Shown: positions 10,287 through 20,385, numbered from the stretch's first letter. The stretch is DNA of 64,000 bases from Berberis thunbergii (GCA_003290165.1 QNQO01001167.1:1-64000); one strand, 5' to 3'. Translations and numbers: made by a program. Notes: a model not told the origin generated them from the sequence alone.

Positions 10287-12367
10287 ACTCTCCTAAGAAC
10301 GTGTCTCAACTACATTCTTTCCTTGGACTCGCAAACTATTATCGTCGCTTCATAAGAAACTACTCTAAGAGAGCTGTTGCCCTGACAAATTTGTTGAAAC
10401 AAGACCGAACATGGGAATGGGATAGGCAGTGTGAAGCTTCATTCCAAGACTTGAAATTGGCCGTGATGAAAGATCCAGTATTGGCCTTGCCAGACATCAC
10501 CAAGCCCTTTGAAGTACAAACAGATGCATCTGATTATGCCTTAGGGGGAGTTTTACTTCAATATGGTCACCCGGTAGCATATGAGAGTCGAAAGTTGAAT
10601 GATACAGAGTCTCGTTACTCAGCTCAGGAAAAGGAATTGCTAGCCATTGTACATTGTTTACGGGTGTGGAGACACTACCTCTTGGGATCTCAAGTTCTTG
10701 TAAAAACGGATAATGCTGCAGCAAGCCATTTCCTTACTCAGAAGATGCTAACCTCCAAGCAATCTCGATGGCAGGAAAAATTAGCAGAATTTGACTTAGT
10801 ATTGGAATACAAGCCAGGGCGCACTAACAATGTAGCTGATGCACTCAGTAGAAGGGCAGACCTTGCAGTGCTAACCCATACTGGTCCGAGTCACACCATC
10901 TTGGAGAAGATCAAAGTAGGCCTACAGACGGATCCACAAGCGAAGGCAATTACAGAGTTGATCAAGCAGGGCAAAACTCGACGGTTCTGGATAAAAGATG
11001 GAGCAATACTCACAACTGGTAATCGCCTCTATGTTCCGAGAACTTCTGGTTTGAGGAAAGAACTTTTGAGAGAATGCCATGACACCCATTGGGCGGGACA
11101 TCCAGGTTGGAGACGGACACTTGCATTGCTAGAGAGGGGGTACTATTGGCCGCAGATACAGGAGGATGTAATGGCCTATGTTCGAACATGTCTTATTTGC
11201 CAGCAAGATAAGGTTGAAAGAGATCGACCAGTAGGCTTACTAGAGCCCTTGCCGGTTCCAACTCGTCCTTGGGAAAGTGTTTCCATGGACTTCATTACTG
11301 GGTTACCGAAAGTGGAGGATTTCAGGAGCATCCTTGTAGTTGTTGACCGATTCTCAAAGTATGTGACCTTTGTGCCGACCGGACTAACTTGCACAGCCGA
11401 AGATACGACGCAATTGTTCCTCAAGAATGTAGTGAAGTATTGGGGACTGCCCGAAAACATTGTTAGCGATCGTGATGCTCGATTCACAGGAAAGTTCTGG
11501 AAGGAGTTGTTCAAGCTCTTGGGATCCAAACTTAATATGTCGACAAGCCAACATCCCCAATCTGACGGACAGACTGAGCGCTTTAACTCTATGCTTGAAG
11601 AATACCTTGGTCATTTTGTAAGTGCAAACCAGAAAAATTGGGTGGGACTACTTGATGTTGCACAATTCTGTTTCAACTTACAAAAGAGCTCCGCTACTCA
11701 CTCCAGCCCCTTTCAATTAGTCACTGGTCAGCAACCATTGACACCACATACGGTGTTGACCGGATACCAAGGACCCAGCCCAAGAGCTCTTGAATTTGTC
11801 AAAGCCTGGCAGAAAAACATTGAAGTTGCTCGGGCCTATCTTGAGAAAGCCTCCCGTCACATGAAGAAATGGGCCGACAAGAAACGACGAATCGATCCTT
11901 TTGAAGTCGGGGACTTGGTATTGGTGAAGCTAGATATGTTCAACAAGTATAAACGGACAGCTAGAGCACACAACAATCTGTTTCGCAAGTATGAGGGACC
12001 GGTACAGATTATTGAGAAAGTAGGCAAAGTCTCCTATCGCGTCAAGTTACCACATTGGCTCCGTTTCACCCATCCTGTCTTCCATGCAAGTAACTTGAAG
12101 TCTTACCATGCCGATGCCGCTGATCCCACAAGAAATGTATCTACCCAAGCATTGCCTAAGCATCCTACTAAGCCAGATCGAGAAGTGGAAGAAATCTTAG
12201 CTGACCGCCTCATCAACAACACAGGCCCGGATAGAGAATATTTGGTCAAGTGGCAGGATGAACCTCCTTCAGAGATCAGTTGGGAGCCAGTCGAGCATCT
12301 GCTGCCTTACCTCTCAAAACTGGAAGAGTACTTGGAAAAGTTCGCTGCGAGGGCGTCAGCGAATTGA
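10287..12367 (+). pseudogene. Chromovirus pol: RNase H, integrase, chromodomain
   Basis: This is the third segment of the polyprotein. The RT thumb ([13 protein letters not shown]) is followed by RNase H ([29 protein letters not shown]). Integrase has an HHCC finger (H in [18 protein letters not shown]) and the DDE core ([32 protein letters not shown]). The C-terminal chromodomain is [12 protein letters not shown]...[11 protein letters not shown]...SWEP. Chromodomains direct this clade (chromoviruses) to chromatin. It ends in TGA 12365-12367, 11 bases before the 3' LTR. Confidence 0.94.
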
Positions 12368-12378
12368 GTGTGGGAGAG

Positions 12379-12858
12379 TGTCAGGACTAGTACCATTGGT
12401 TAGGGAAATCAAGGTTCAGAGGCCTTTCAAGACTTTCCTAATGGTCTCAAAACTCAATGTTCCCTTTTGAAAAGTGCCCAAATGCTTAGCATCTATATTA
12501 TAGGGGGAAGGTTTGAGCTCTTGACTGTGAGGACGTGTTGCCTCCATTGCATAGTCGGGCCAGACTGTACCGCTAGCATTTTTATTGTTTTCTTTGCATT
12601 GCTTTTCAACTTCAAACTTGTATTTCCATCGATCGATAGCATCGAACTAGTCTTGAGCAACGTCCTTCCGAACGTTCCTCCCCATTGTAATCTATTGAAT
12701 GTGAATGAGAGCTTTTACTGACTATTGTGCATTGTTATATTGTCTACAGATTGATATTGTGCATTCTCAAGTTAATATTTGTGCTCGTCAAAGTAACTAC
12801 TCATAGGCTTACCAGTGAATTGGATAGCTAGTGCCGCACGGATTACTAGTCCGTGACA
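12379..12858 (+). repeat. 3' LTR of the chromovirus
   Basis: 480 bp, same termini as the 5' LTR. The purine-rich GTGTGGGAGAG directly upstream (12368-12378) is the polypurine tract. It is followed by GCAGG, the target duplication. Confidence 0.95.
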
Positions 12859-12876
12859 GCAGGCAATTAGTGCTGA

Positions 12877-12970
12877 AAGCTGATCAATGCGTGGAGCTGT
12901 CAAAATATTTGAGGAAACTGAAAATAGCAGTTGGATTCAGATCTGTCCCTGATATTGCAATGGTGAAATT
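12877..12970 (+). pseudogene. Second phosphofructokinase-like scrap
   Basis: It repeats GATCAATGCGTGGAGCTGTC and following bases of 7091-7130, then diverges (LKIAVG...). It shares the GATATTGCAATGGTGAAATTG tail. Because the gypsy target duplication separates the two scraps, this was a local duplication inside the MULE before the gypsy element inserted. Confidence 0.5.
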
Positions 12971-13775
12971 GTGAGAGACATTTCATTGTATTATGTGATT
13001 AGAATCCTCAAATTATTAATTAGAATATGTATTATTGCAATGGTGAAATTGTGAGAGTCATTTCATTGTGATTTGTGATATGATTTTCAATTTGGAACCA
13101 TTAAAAGTCTGAAGTTCAGTACCATAGTTTCTGTAGTTATTGTCTTGCACAATTACAGGATGGGTTAAGAGCTCGATTGTTGCACTTGTTTATTAGTTGG
13201 TCGTTGTTTAGTTATTTTTCCAGATCTAGAACCTGGTGCGCTGATTCAAATGGTGCGCTGTTGCTTGAAGATGTCTTGGTTTTTTATGATAAAAGCACTC
13301 GAGCCTTCAGCTACTAAGCTGAAAATGAAAGGAGCTATGGGGCCGTCCCAGCTTGCAAAGAATCTCTGGACAGTTTACACTATTAATTCATCTATGAAAC
13401 CGATTAATTCATCTCTGGACAGTTTACACTATGAATACCCAGTTTACACTATTGAAAGCCTTGTGGAAGACCAGCTTGCAAAGAATCTCTGGACAGTTCA
13501 AAGCAATTCTAGAGTGAGTAATTAGCTAACTGGCCGCTACTGAGACTCCAGTCGAGGAAACCGATTAAAGTCTGCAACAACCTTCACAAAATCATTGTAT
13601 CATACAGCATATACTTGCACATAGAGCATATACTTGCAAGAAATGAGGAAAGCATTCTCATTGTATCTGAATCCAAATCCAATACAATATGCAATTTCTA
13701 AACTGACATACAATTCAGTTTCTAAACAAGAGATAATTCAGTTTCAAATGCCATCCAAAAGCTTAAAAAAGATAA
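12971..13775. other. MULE interior, non-coding, with short direct repeats
   Basis: No convincing gene. The 27-bp phrase beginning CAGCTTGCAAAGAATCTCTGG occurs at 13349 and 13470. TCTCTGGACAGTTTACACTAT recurs between them. TTGCAATGGTGAAATTGTGAGAG also occurs twice, at 12955 and 13034. Confidence 0.6.
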
Positions 13776-14117
13776 TTACAAGAATAAAAAAACTACCACT
13801 AATACACTGTTGATTAGGTCCTTTGTAAAAGCCCAAGGACCCTCAGGAGCATTATTTGATTGGTCGACTACGTCTTCAGTGTCGTTTGTTCTTGCCGGGT
13901 GCTCTCTTCTCGCCTCTTGTTCTATTCTCGCTTCGTGTTCTAATCTGTTATCTTCTGATAGCTTCCACATTTCGTAATCTTCATAAGCTTCTTCAACTGA
14001 TTTGAATCCCTTGTACGTACAACCCTTGTATCCGTTAACTTGTAATGCGCAACCTGGCCAAGTCACATATACTCCAGGAACACGCCCACGATAAACAACA
14101 TAAGCTTTGTATGCCAT
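13776..14117 (-). CDS. RNase H1 N-terminal (viroplasmin/hybrid-binding) domain protein
   Basis: The ORF of 113 aa has a clean ATG at 14117 and a stop at 13776. Residues 3-48 match the RNase H1 N-terminal / caulimovirus viroplasmin fold (PF01693 type): YVVYRGRVPGVY, a W, Cys, then QVNGYKG and YKGFKSVEEA. In eukaryotic RNase H1 this fold binds RNA-DNA hybrids. No RNase H catalytic domain follows; the rest is an acidic/Arg-rich tail (EHEARIEQEARREHPAR) and a hydrophobic end. It lies antisense to the transposase, inside the MULE ends, so it is either cargo captured by the MULE or an accessory gene of this MULE family. I favour capture but cannot decide. Confidence 0.7.
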   Translation of the reverse strand: MAYKAYVVYRGRVPGVYVTWPGCALQVNGYKGCTYKGFKSVEEAYEDYEMWKLSEDNRLEHEARIEQEARREHPARTNDTEDVVDQSNNAPEGPWAFTKDLINSVLVVVFLFL

Positions 14118-14540
14118 TCCTGCGTTGACAATGAGAGAATGTTGTTGGTTTCAGCTTTCAAAAGGGATTTGTACAAAGTGAAACAAAGACCTCTTCCTAA
14201 AGTATTCTATAAGGCACTTGGTACAACTAATATATGAAAATGATACCCAAAAATCAGGCTGTTCTGACTTTCTTTCAAGGGAGCAAAACAGCTGAACGAC
14301 ATCAGAACTTGCAGAAATCAAACTAGGGGGTGATGAAATTAGAGAAAACTAAAACACCCCAAAACTAAAATACCCCGAAGCATTATTGAATCCATACATA
14401 CAAAAGGTTAATAGCAAATGGATTGAATCCATACATACAAAGGGTTAATAGCAAATGGACATCCAGATCAAACATTTCTAAAACAAAAGTTCGGATTCAG
14501 AGAGTCACCTGCAAAAAAATCGATCAAGAGAATGAGGCTT
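14118..14540. other. MULE interior upstream of the RNase H1-like ORF
   Basis: AT-rich, possible promoter and leader for the minus-strand ORF. ATTGAATCCATACATACAAA-type repeats lie at 14386 and 14423. No other feature seen. Confidence 0.4.
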
Positions 14541-14985
14541 CCTTCTAAAATCGATCAAGGCCTCCTCTCCCTCAACTGAGATTCTTCAACTTTTTTTTTT
14601 TTTTTTAGGTTTCGAACAGACAACCAAGAGAATGAGGGATAATGAGGTTTGCTTCTAAACTCGATCAAGGCCCAACACGTCTCTTCCTTTCCTCAGATCG
14701 TCCTCTCCCTCAGATGAGTCGTCCTCGTCTCCCTCAACCGAGATTCTTCAACTTTTTTTTTTTTTTTAGGTTTCGAACAGACAACCAAGAGAACGAGGGA
14801 GAATGAGGTTTGCTTCTAAACTCGATCAAGGCCCCAGCACATCTCTTCCTTTCCTCAGATCGTCCTCTCCCTCAGATGAGTCGTCCTCCTCTCCCTCAGT
14901 TGAGATTCTTCAACTTTTTTTTTTTTTTTAGGTTTCGCCCTTGGAACAGACAACCAAGAGAAGGCACACCTTCATGTCTCCTCTG
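14541..14985 (+). repeat. 162-bp subterminal tandem repeat, about 3 units
   Basis: GAGATTCTTCAAC followed by a T tract and AGGTTTCG...ACAGACAACC recurs at about 14578, 14740 and 14902. Between these come CTCGATCAAGGCC and CAGATCGTCCTCTCCCTCAG. It lies just inside the MULE's right end, as tandem repeats do in many Mu elements. Confidence 0.85.
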
Positions 14986-14998
14986 TAAGTCATCTAAA

Positions 14999-15091
14999 CT
15001 CGATCAAGGCCCAGCACGTGCCTGGTACCATGCATTGCACGTGCTGGGCATCATCCGGGCATTAGGCCGGGCATTAGAGCGGGCACAGTAG
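14999..15091 (-). repeat. Right terminal GC-rich region of the MULE
   Basis: Read from the outside on the minus strand it begins CTACTGTGCCCG, then carries AATGCCCGG twice and GGTACCAGGCACGTGC. These are the same blocks as at 3404-3461 in rearranged spacing. Confidence 0.6.
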
Positions 15092-15099
15092 TTTTTGCG

Positions 15100-15108
15100 A
15101 TGTTGCTT
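15100..15108. repeat. Right 9-bp target site duplication of the MULE
   Basis: ATGTTGCTT, the partner of 3387-3395. Confidence 0.7.
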
Positions 15109-15874
15109 TGTACGGGTGAAGAAAAAAGTGTGGTTCTTCTAACCAAATCAACAGGTATTCAGAGATTGGATTGAAATCTTTTCTATAATTTCTGTACTCT
15201 TTTTTGTGGTACCATGTCATCATTGAAAGTTTTGTTTTGCGGTTTGTGTCTAATTTTACTCGGAGATTGAATCTTTCGGATACATATTTGGATTTTACAG
15301 AAGCTTTTATTTTCTTCCCACTGTTGCAACATCTCAGGTTGCATTGATTAATATTCATCAATTGCATATACTTGTGAGAGCATAGGAATTTTTATTAAGT
15401 AGGTTCTTGATGCAGGGTCGTTGAAGGTTTGTGCTGCAGTTGAGTTGGGTTAGATATCTGGTATTGGAACCAGGATGTATGCTCAGGGTGTGTTCGACCT
15501 TTAAGAAACAAAGCAATATCCCTACCAACAAGGATGGGTGAAATTTTTATCCATAGAAGCAGATTTTGATAGAGCCAAAAAACTGGCATTGAAGACCTCA
15601 ATCTCACAGATTGTACTTCTGAGTTTTGACCACGATGTATTAGATGTTGTGGTTATGTGGTATGTATTTTTTGGTTTCCTCTTCTTTGTCTTGCCAGTTT
15701 CCATTCGGGTCAGTAGTTTGTGAGATGTCATAATTGTAACATGCGACAGTTTTAGCTTAGGGGTGTGCCATTTGGGGTTGAAAAGAAGTAGACACAATTG
15801 ATCAAATTCTATTTGGGAAATATGCTTGATTTGCTGTTATTATGTTACATTTTCAACAAATTTCTATGTCTCAG
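15109..15874. other. Right flank of MULE, no recognised gene
   Basis: Short open stretches only. A segment at 15538-15660 (SIEADFDRAKKLALKTSISQIVLLSFDHD) reads like protein but I cannot place it. It may be another captured exon. Confidence 0.35.
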
Positions 15875-15991
15875 GTTGTTCAAAGATTTCAGGAGTTGTT
15901 CTCTCAGACCAAATATAAGGAAGCTGCTGAGCTTGCTGCCGATTCTCCTCAAGGAATCCTTCGTACCCCTGACACTGTTGCAAAATTTCAG
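15875..15991 (+). pseudogene. Clathrin heavy chain exon fragment 1
   Basis: Between TCTCAG and GTATTT splice sites lie 39 codons, [20 protein letters not shown] to TPDTVAKFQ. These match the end of the N-terminal propeller and linker region of plant clathrin heavy chain almost residue for residue. The normal downstream exon is missing. It is the first of four collinear pieces of the roughly 1,700-aa protein spread over 15875-18225. Confidence 0.9.
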
Positions 15992-16583
15992 GTATTTGAT
16001 TGTCACATTAACCCTCTAAATCTAATGAAAACCAAGAAAGGCAGGCACTGTTACAACATCACACTTATACTCCAGTCACCGTAAAAGGATACTGGCAGGT
16101 TGGAGTTCACTGCTTCCTATGCAACATAATTTTCCATTTATTTTATTTTGTAGAGGTGGAATTTATGTTTCCTTTCTCTTCTACCCGCCTTTTTCTTAAT
16201 CCAGATCTAAATGGGAGATTTTCTCATTGGGAACTATTCAACAGGTCATTCTACTTGAACCCATTTAAGTGTGTTATATCTTTCTTCAGTAATTATTGTA
16301 TGTATTGATTATTACATGGAAGTTTCGTACACTTTATATTCATTGGATAATAGTTTATCCACTAAACTCTGCTAGTTGACTGGTTTCTTGCTGATTTTAG
16401 GTTTCTCTATCGAGAAAATAAATTATAGGAAAAAGAAAAAAAAAACATTACAATAGAATTAGTCGAATGTAACCGTGAAGGATAATAATTGAATTCTGAA
16501 TAAAAGAGTTTGGTCCTTGCTTTCTGATTTTTATATTGAAATTAAATGAGTTTATTCAAAATATCAAAGTTTTGTCGTTGCAG

Positions 16584-16648
16584 GTTTCTGTCAGAGTGGG
16601 TGTGCTGCAATTGTGGATTCTGGGACATCCTTGCTTGCTGGTCCAACT
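16584..16648 (+). pseudogene. Aspartic protease exon fragment (second DSGTS site)
   Basis: Flanked by TTGCAG and GTATGT splice sites, the 65-bp exon reads FCQSGCAAIVDSGTSLLAGPT. This is the second catalytic Asp motif (DSGTS) of plant phytepsin-like aspartic proteases. It sits between two clathrin heavy chain exons, so two unrelated host genes are mixed here. Confidence 0.85.
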
Positions 16649-16782
16649 GTATGTCTTCATACCTTTTAGAAATTTGTTTAAGGATCTTCAGTTGTAGTTC
16701 GCATTTTGTTTAAGGATAATTTGGAATTGCTTGACATTGTTTCTGGAATTTGTTATTCTTGTTGATGTTTGGTTAAATGTAG

Positions 16783-16842
16783 GTTGGGTATACACCCAAT
16801 TACCTATTTCTACTACAAACAATCCTCAGATCAGATCCCCAG
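16783..16842 (+). pseudogene. Clathrin heavy chain exon fragment 2
   Basis: Twenty codons, VGYTPNYLFLLQTILRSDPQ, with intact AG and GT borders. They match a segment about 100 residues after fragment 1 in clathrin heavy chain. Confidence 0.88.
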
Positions 16843-17274
16843 GTATTTTGCAATGTCTGATGCATGTAAATTTTGTTGTAAACCATCTTAAATAAACATG
16901 ATCAACATTCTAGGATACAGTGTGTTTAAATTATTCATGGTGTGTTGGGACAATCATCAAATCTTAGTTCATTTTCAAATTTCATGGACTTGTGCTTCTA
17001 TGTTTATCAAGTAAATGCTAAAAGCAGCCAGTTATCAGGAGCTCTGTTTAGCCTTTGAATGTTTTGACTTGAGAGAAGTAAATTAAGTTCACAACCAGTT
17101 CTTCAACCTTGTGTCTTATTTGGAATTTGTCTGTATTCACGTAGTTATTCATTGATATAGATTTCTAATTTCTAGTTATTCACGTAAATTAAGTTCACAA
17201 CCAGTTCTTCAACGTTTTATCTAATCAAGCAACTCTGTTGATACACCTTTTACCCATTCATTTTACCTTTACAG

Positions 17275-17732
17275 ATATGTAGTGGAAAGGATGGAATCTG
17301 ACCTGTGGGAAAAAGTGTTGGACCCTGAGAATGTGTATAGAAGACAGCTTATTGATCAAGTTGTAGCAACTGCTTTGCCTGAAAGCAAGAGCCCCGAACA
17401 AGTCTCTGCAGCTGTTAAAGCTTTCATGACTGCTGATCTTCCACATGAACTAATTGAGCTTCTTGAAAAGATTGTGCTTCAAAACTCTGCTTTCAGTGGG
17501 AACTTCAATCTGCAGAATCTGTTAATCCTAACAGCTATCAAGGCAGATGCATCAAGAGTTTCACTGGGCCAAGTTAGCTAGTACCCTTGTCAGACTGAAA
17601 TAATTCCAAGGTGCTGTTGATGCGGCTCGTAAAGCAAACAGTGCAAAGACATGGAAAGATGTTTGCTTTGCCTGCGTCGATGCTGAGGAGTTCCGTCTGG
17701 CACAGATATGTGGGCTTAACATCATTGTACAG
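17275..17732 (+). pseudogene. Clathrin heavy chain exon fragment 3, internally deleted
   Basis: It starts after TTTACAG with [19 protein letters not shown] and runs to [14 protein letters not shown] in the family's heavy-chain repeats. It then jumps, with a frame change near 17560, to [12 protein letters not shown], a segment roughly 170 residues further on, and ends [12 protein letters not shown] at a GTACAAG donor. Family Gln in LKQFQGA is TAA here. A deletion, a frameshift and a nonsense codon exclude a functional product. Confidence 0.9.
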
Positions 17733-17958
17733 GTACAAGTTTCTTTGAATGGTCTTTGAACTACTCTAGCTCTATGATCAAGTGATCCTTTTAGATCCAT
17801 TCCTGGGCTGTGAATACTTGATCCTCTTAAAGAGAAAGTTGGGAGGGACCTAGTTAATCTACTGATTTAGTCATGGAGCTTTTAAAATTTTTTCATTTGG
17901 AACGTTCTTATTGCTATTTGAATTTGAATACACTTTAATTTGTGAAAATGTTTTCTAG

Positions 17959-18297
17959 GTGGATGACTTGGAGGAGGTCAGTGACTTTTACCAGAACAAA
18001 GGTTGCTTCAATGAGCTGATATCTCTGATGGAGAGTGGTCTAGGATTGGAACGTGCACATATCGGCATCTTTACAGAATTAGGTGTTCTGTATGCTAGAT
18101 ATCGTCCTGAGAAGCTTATGGAACACATCAAATTGTTTTTAACGCGTCTCAACATTCCCAAGCTTATACGAGCTTGTGATGAGCAACAACACTGGAAGGA
18201 ACTCACCTATCTATATATCCAATATGATGAGCAACAACACTGTTTGTGTTTGGGGGAACAGATGGGAAGGATCCACTGCAAGATCTGCACATCTTAG
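17959..18297 (+). pseudogene. Clathrin heavy chain exon fragment 4
   Basis: After TTTTCTAG it reads [20 protein letters not shown] through [21 protein letters not shown], directly continuing fragment 3. Homology ends at about 18225. A local repeat of TATGATGAGCAACAACACTG (18176 and 18222) leads into unrelated sequence, with a stop at 18297. The C-terminal third of clathrin heavy chain is absent. Confidence 0.9.
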
Positions 18298-18585
18298 ATA
18301 CTAGTAAGTCTGTAACAGAAAACATTGATTCATTTTTGTAAACACATTGTACAAGTGTAGGAGATTGGCAATCTCGAATTGTGCCTAATACATTCTAGTC
18401 TATCAGACCATTGTAACCTTTACATTCTAATCAAATAAATCTTTCCTTCCTATGGAAGATTCTCTGTGATTGCATTATCAGTTTGAAATTGGATTGTTCC
18501 AATTCTGCAGCAGCAGCAAATTTTTTTTTTTTAATTTATTATATTATTTTCGCAACAAACCAGATTTTTTTTTTTTGAATTTTGT
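18298..18585. other. Unassigned spacer before CACTA subterminal repeats
   Basis: AT-rich, with two long T tracts. No gene seen. Confidence 0.4.
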
Positions 18586-19097
18586 TTTAACTGCCAACGG
18601 CTTACAACCGTGGTCGCATCTTGCCACGGTTGTAAACCGTGGTATTTCTTCATCAATTGCCACGGCTTAAAACCGTGGCCATGAATTGACACGACTAAAC
18701 ACCGTTGCTACTATGTTTGCCACGGCTTATTTCTCACAGTTTAGCCACGGCTTAAAATCGTGGCCAGGGTTAGCCACGGCTTAAAACCGTTGCTACATTG
18801 TTAGCCACGGTTTAAAACCGTTGCTATTATCCATACCTTATCACGGTTTAAAACCGCAGCTACTGTGGCCACGGCTAAAAACCGTTGCTATTGTTCTTGC
18901 AACGGTTTAAAACCTTGGCTAAATGCTGAAAATCACCACACCTCCTCAAACATAAAACCGTTGCTAAAATGTTTAGCAACGGTTTATAGCCGTTAAAAGG
19001 AATTTCGCGACGCCTCTGTAGCCCACGACTCTTAGCCGTGACAATGAGTTATCCCCACGATTTAAAACCGTTGCTAATGGGGATTTTTGGTGTAGTG
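18586..19097. mobile_element. CACTA-type transposon end with subterminal repeats
   Basis: About a dozen short palindromic units of the type GCCACGGTTTAAAACCGTTGC, in both orientations, are followed by GGGGATTTTTGGTGTAGTG ending at 19097. The reverse complement, CACTACACCAAAAATCCCC, is a classic CACTA (En/Spm) terminus. The element extends to the left, so the clathrin/aspartic protease mosaic may be its cargo. I did not find the other end. Confidence 0.8.
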
Positions 19098-20261
19098 TAC
19101 AACTAGATTGTAGTTTACATTTTGCATTAACTAGTTTAAATCAAACAATCAGGATACATGGGTTTTGCAACCAATATATTTCATTAAAAATTGTACTAGC
19201 TAGGGCTGTAAGCATATCGTATATGGCTCCTACAATCCCTTAAATTGGGCCTAACAATCAGGATATATGTTATCACATTTCTCATTTTAGATAAATAAAC
19301 TTGTGCATAATCCTTTGTTAAACCATGTAAAGCTAGTTATCTTATGAAAATTGGAAATTTCATTTGGATTGCCATACCTCTGAAGAAAAGGGGCACAAAG
19401 CCGTACTTGACTTGCCCTGTTGTATATACCCCGGCAACATGTGTTATCATTAGTACATAACATTCTCATTGCCCTGTTGTAAATACCCCGGCAACATGTG
19501 TTATGTATTATCATTAGTACATAACATTCTTAAAGTATTGAAGCTCTAGTTGATGTTCTCCTAGATTGCTCTTTTGGATATGTACTCAATGCAGACATTG
19601 AAGAAATATATTTGTTATATAGAGAAACATTACAAATACCGAAATGTGAAGTTACCAAACAAAGACAATAAAATCAGAGACATCAAATTTACGTGGTTCG
19701 GCAAATTTGCCTATATCCATGGGCAAAAAATAAAAATTTCACTAATGAGATCGAAAAATACAATGAAGAGAGAGTCGCCTAGACAACGTTAATGACGTTA
19801 ATTATATACGTGTCTAAATGATGTCACACACATACGTGGGATGCGTATATTGCACACACTTTCTTTCTCTTTCTCACTTCTCTGTCACAGACACATCTCT
19901 TTCACATACAAAAGGGGAGATTCCTAACTCACACAAACACTAAGAAAGAACTCAGATGGTGGATTTTTAAAACAAGGAACCTTTGCGAACTGAAAAGGTT
20001 GAAATCCACTTCATATCTTCTTCGCTTCATCCTTAAGAAAAAAAAAAAACCAAAGTCAACAAAGACGGTTAGCTCCATTTATTTGTTTAAATTGATTTCT
20101 TTTTTACTTCATCATTAAGAAAATTAAGTCTAGTAACAAAGGCAGCTAACCCCACTTGTTCAAATTGCTTTCTTTTTTACTTAATCCTTAAGCAAGCCAA
20201 AGCTTTCCATAGAAGCTTCCACAAACTTCAAGCTAAGTCACTTGAGGAGGTGATGAAAGCT
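19098..20261. other. Intergenic with dispersed and local repeats
   Basis: 19158-19262 reappears at about 28225-28320. 19417-19530 is a tandem duplication of a roughly 55-bp unit (TTGCCCTGTTGTA-ATACCCCGGCAACATG). 19690-19730 has ACGTGGTTCGGC and GCCTATATCCATGGGCA, a phrase common in plant LTRs. Otherwise nothing. Confidence 0.5.
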
Positions 20262-20385
20262 TCTGCGGTTTTTTTTTTTTTTTTTTGAAAGCAAGCGTGC
20301 TGCCGATGGGTATAGAACCCAAAACGTGGGGGTTAAACCACCACAACCTTAACCATCCAACCAGGTTAGCATTGACACTTCTGCC
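20262..20385 (-). mobile_element. tRNA-derived SINE
   Basis: Read on the minus strand: a box A-like GGTTGGATGGTTAAGGTTG, a box B-like GGGTTCTATACCC, a 3' GCAAGCG/TTTC junction and a long A tail (the T tract at 20266-20287). The same family occurs at 61578-61690. Confidence 0.75.

Larger units (their letters stand above)
7222..12858 (+). mobile_element. Ty3/gypsy chromovirus, full length, recent
   Basis: The 5,637-bp element has 480-bp LTRs at both ends (TGTCA...TGACA), a tRNA-iMet primer site and gag-pol with a C-terminal chromodomain. The 5-bp target duplication GCAGG lies at 7217-7221 and 12859-12863. By eye the LTRs differ at two sites (about 0.4%), so the insertion is young. The gag-pol frame nevertheless has two 1-base indels, near 9122 and near 10282. 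Both are visible by comparison with the minus-strand relative at 48062-52898, which keeps the frame at both places. Confidence 0.95.
3396..15099 (+). mobile_element. Mutator-like element (MULE) with nested gypsy insertion
   Basis: The identical 9-mer ATGTTGCTT lies at 3387-3395 and 15100-15108, the length typical of a MULE target duplication. Exactly 8 bases inside each copy are complementary ends: CTACTGTGCCCG at 3404-3415 and its reverse complement at 15080-15091, both followed by GC-rich blocks containing AATGCCCGG and GGCACGTGC. Between them sit a FAR1-type MULE transposase, subterminal tandem repeats at both ends, captured gene fragments and a later gypsy insertion. Without the gypsy element the MULE is about 6.1 kb. 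The outermost 8 bases (GAGTCGTT on the left, TTTTTGCG on the right) do not match as an inverted repeat, so the exact ends are less sure than the existence of the element. Confidence 0.75.

Noticed and set aside
18586..19097. Regularly repeated short palindromes resembling a repeat array (CRISPR-like at first glance)
   Set aside because: Units are variable, in both orientations, with irregular spacing, and end at a CACTA terminus. They are transposon subterminal repeats in plant DNA.
19690..19730. Possible solo LTR around ACGTGGTTCGGC
   Set aside because: The phrase is LTR-like, but I could not find matching TG...CA termini or a target duplication.
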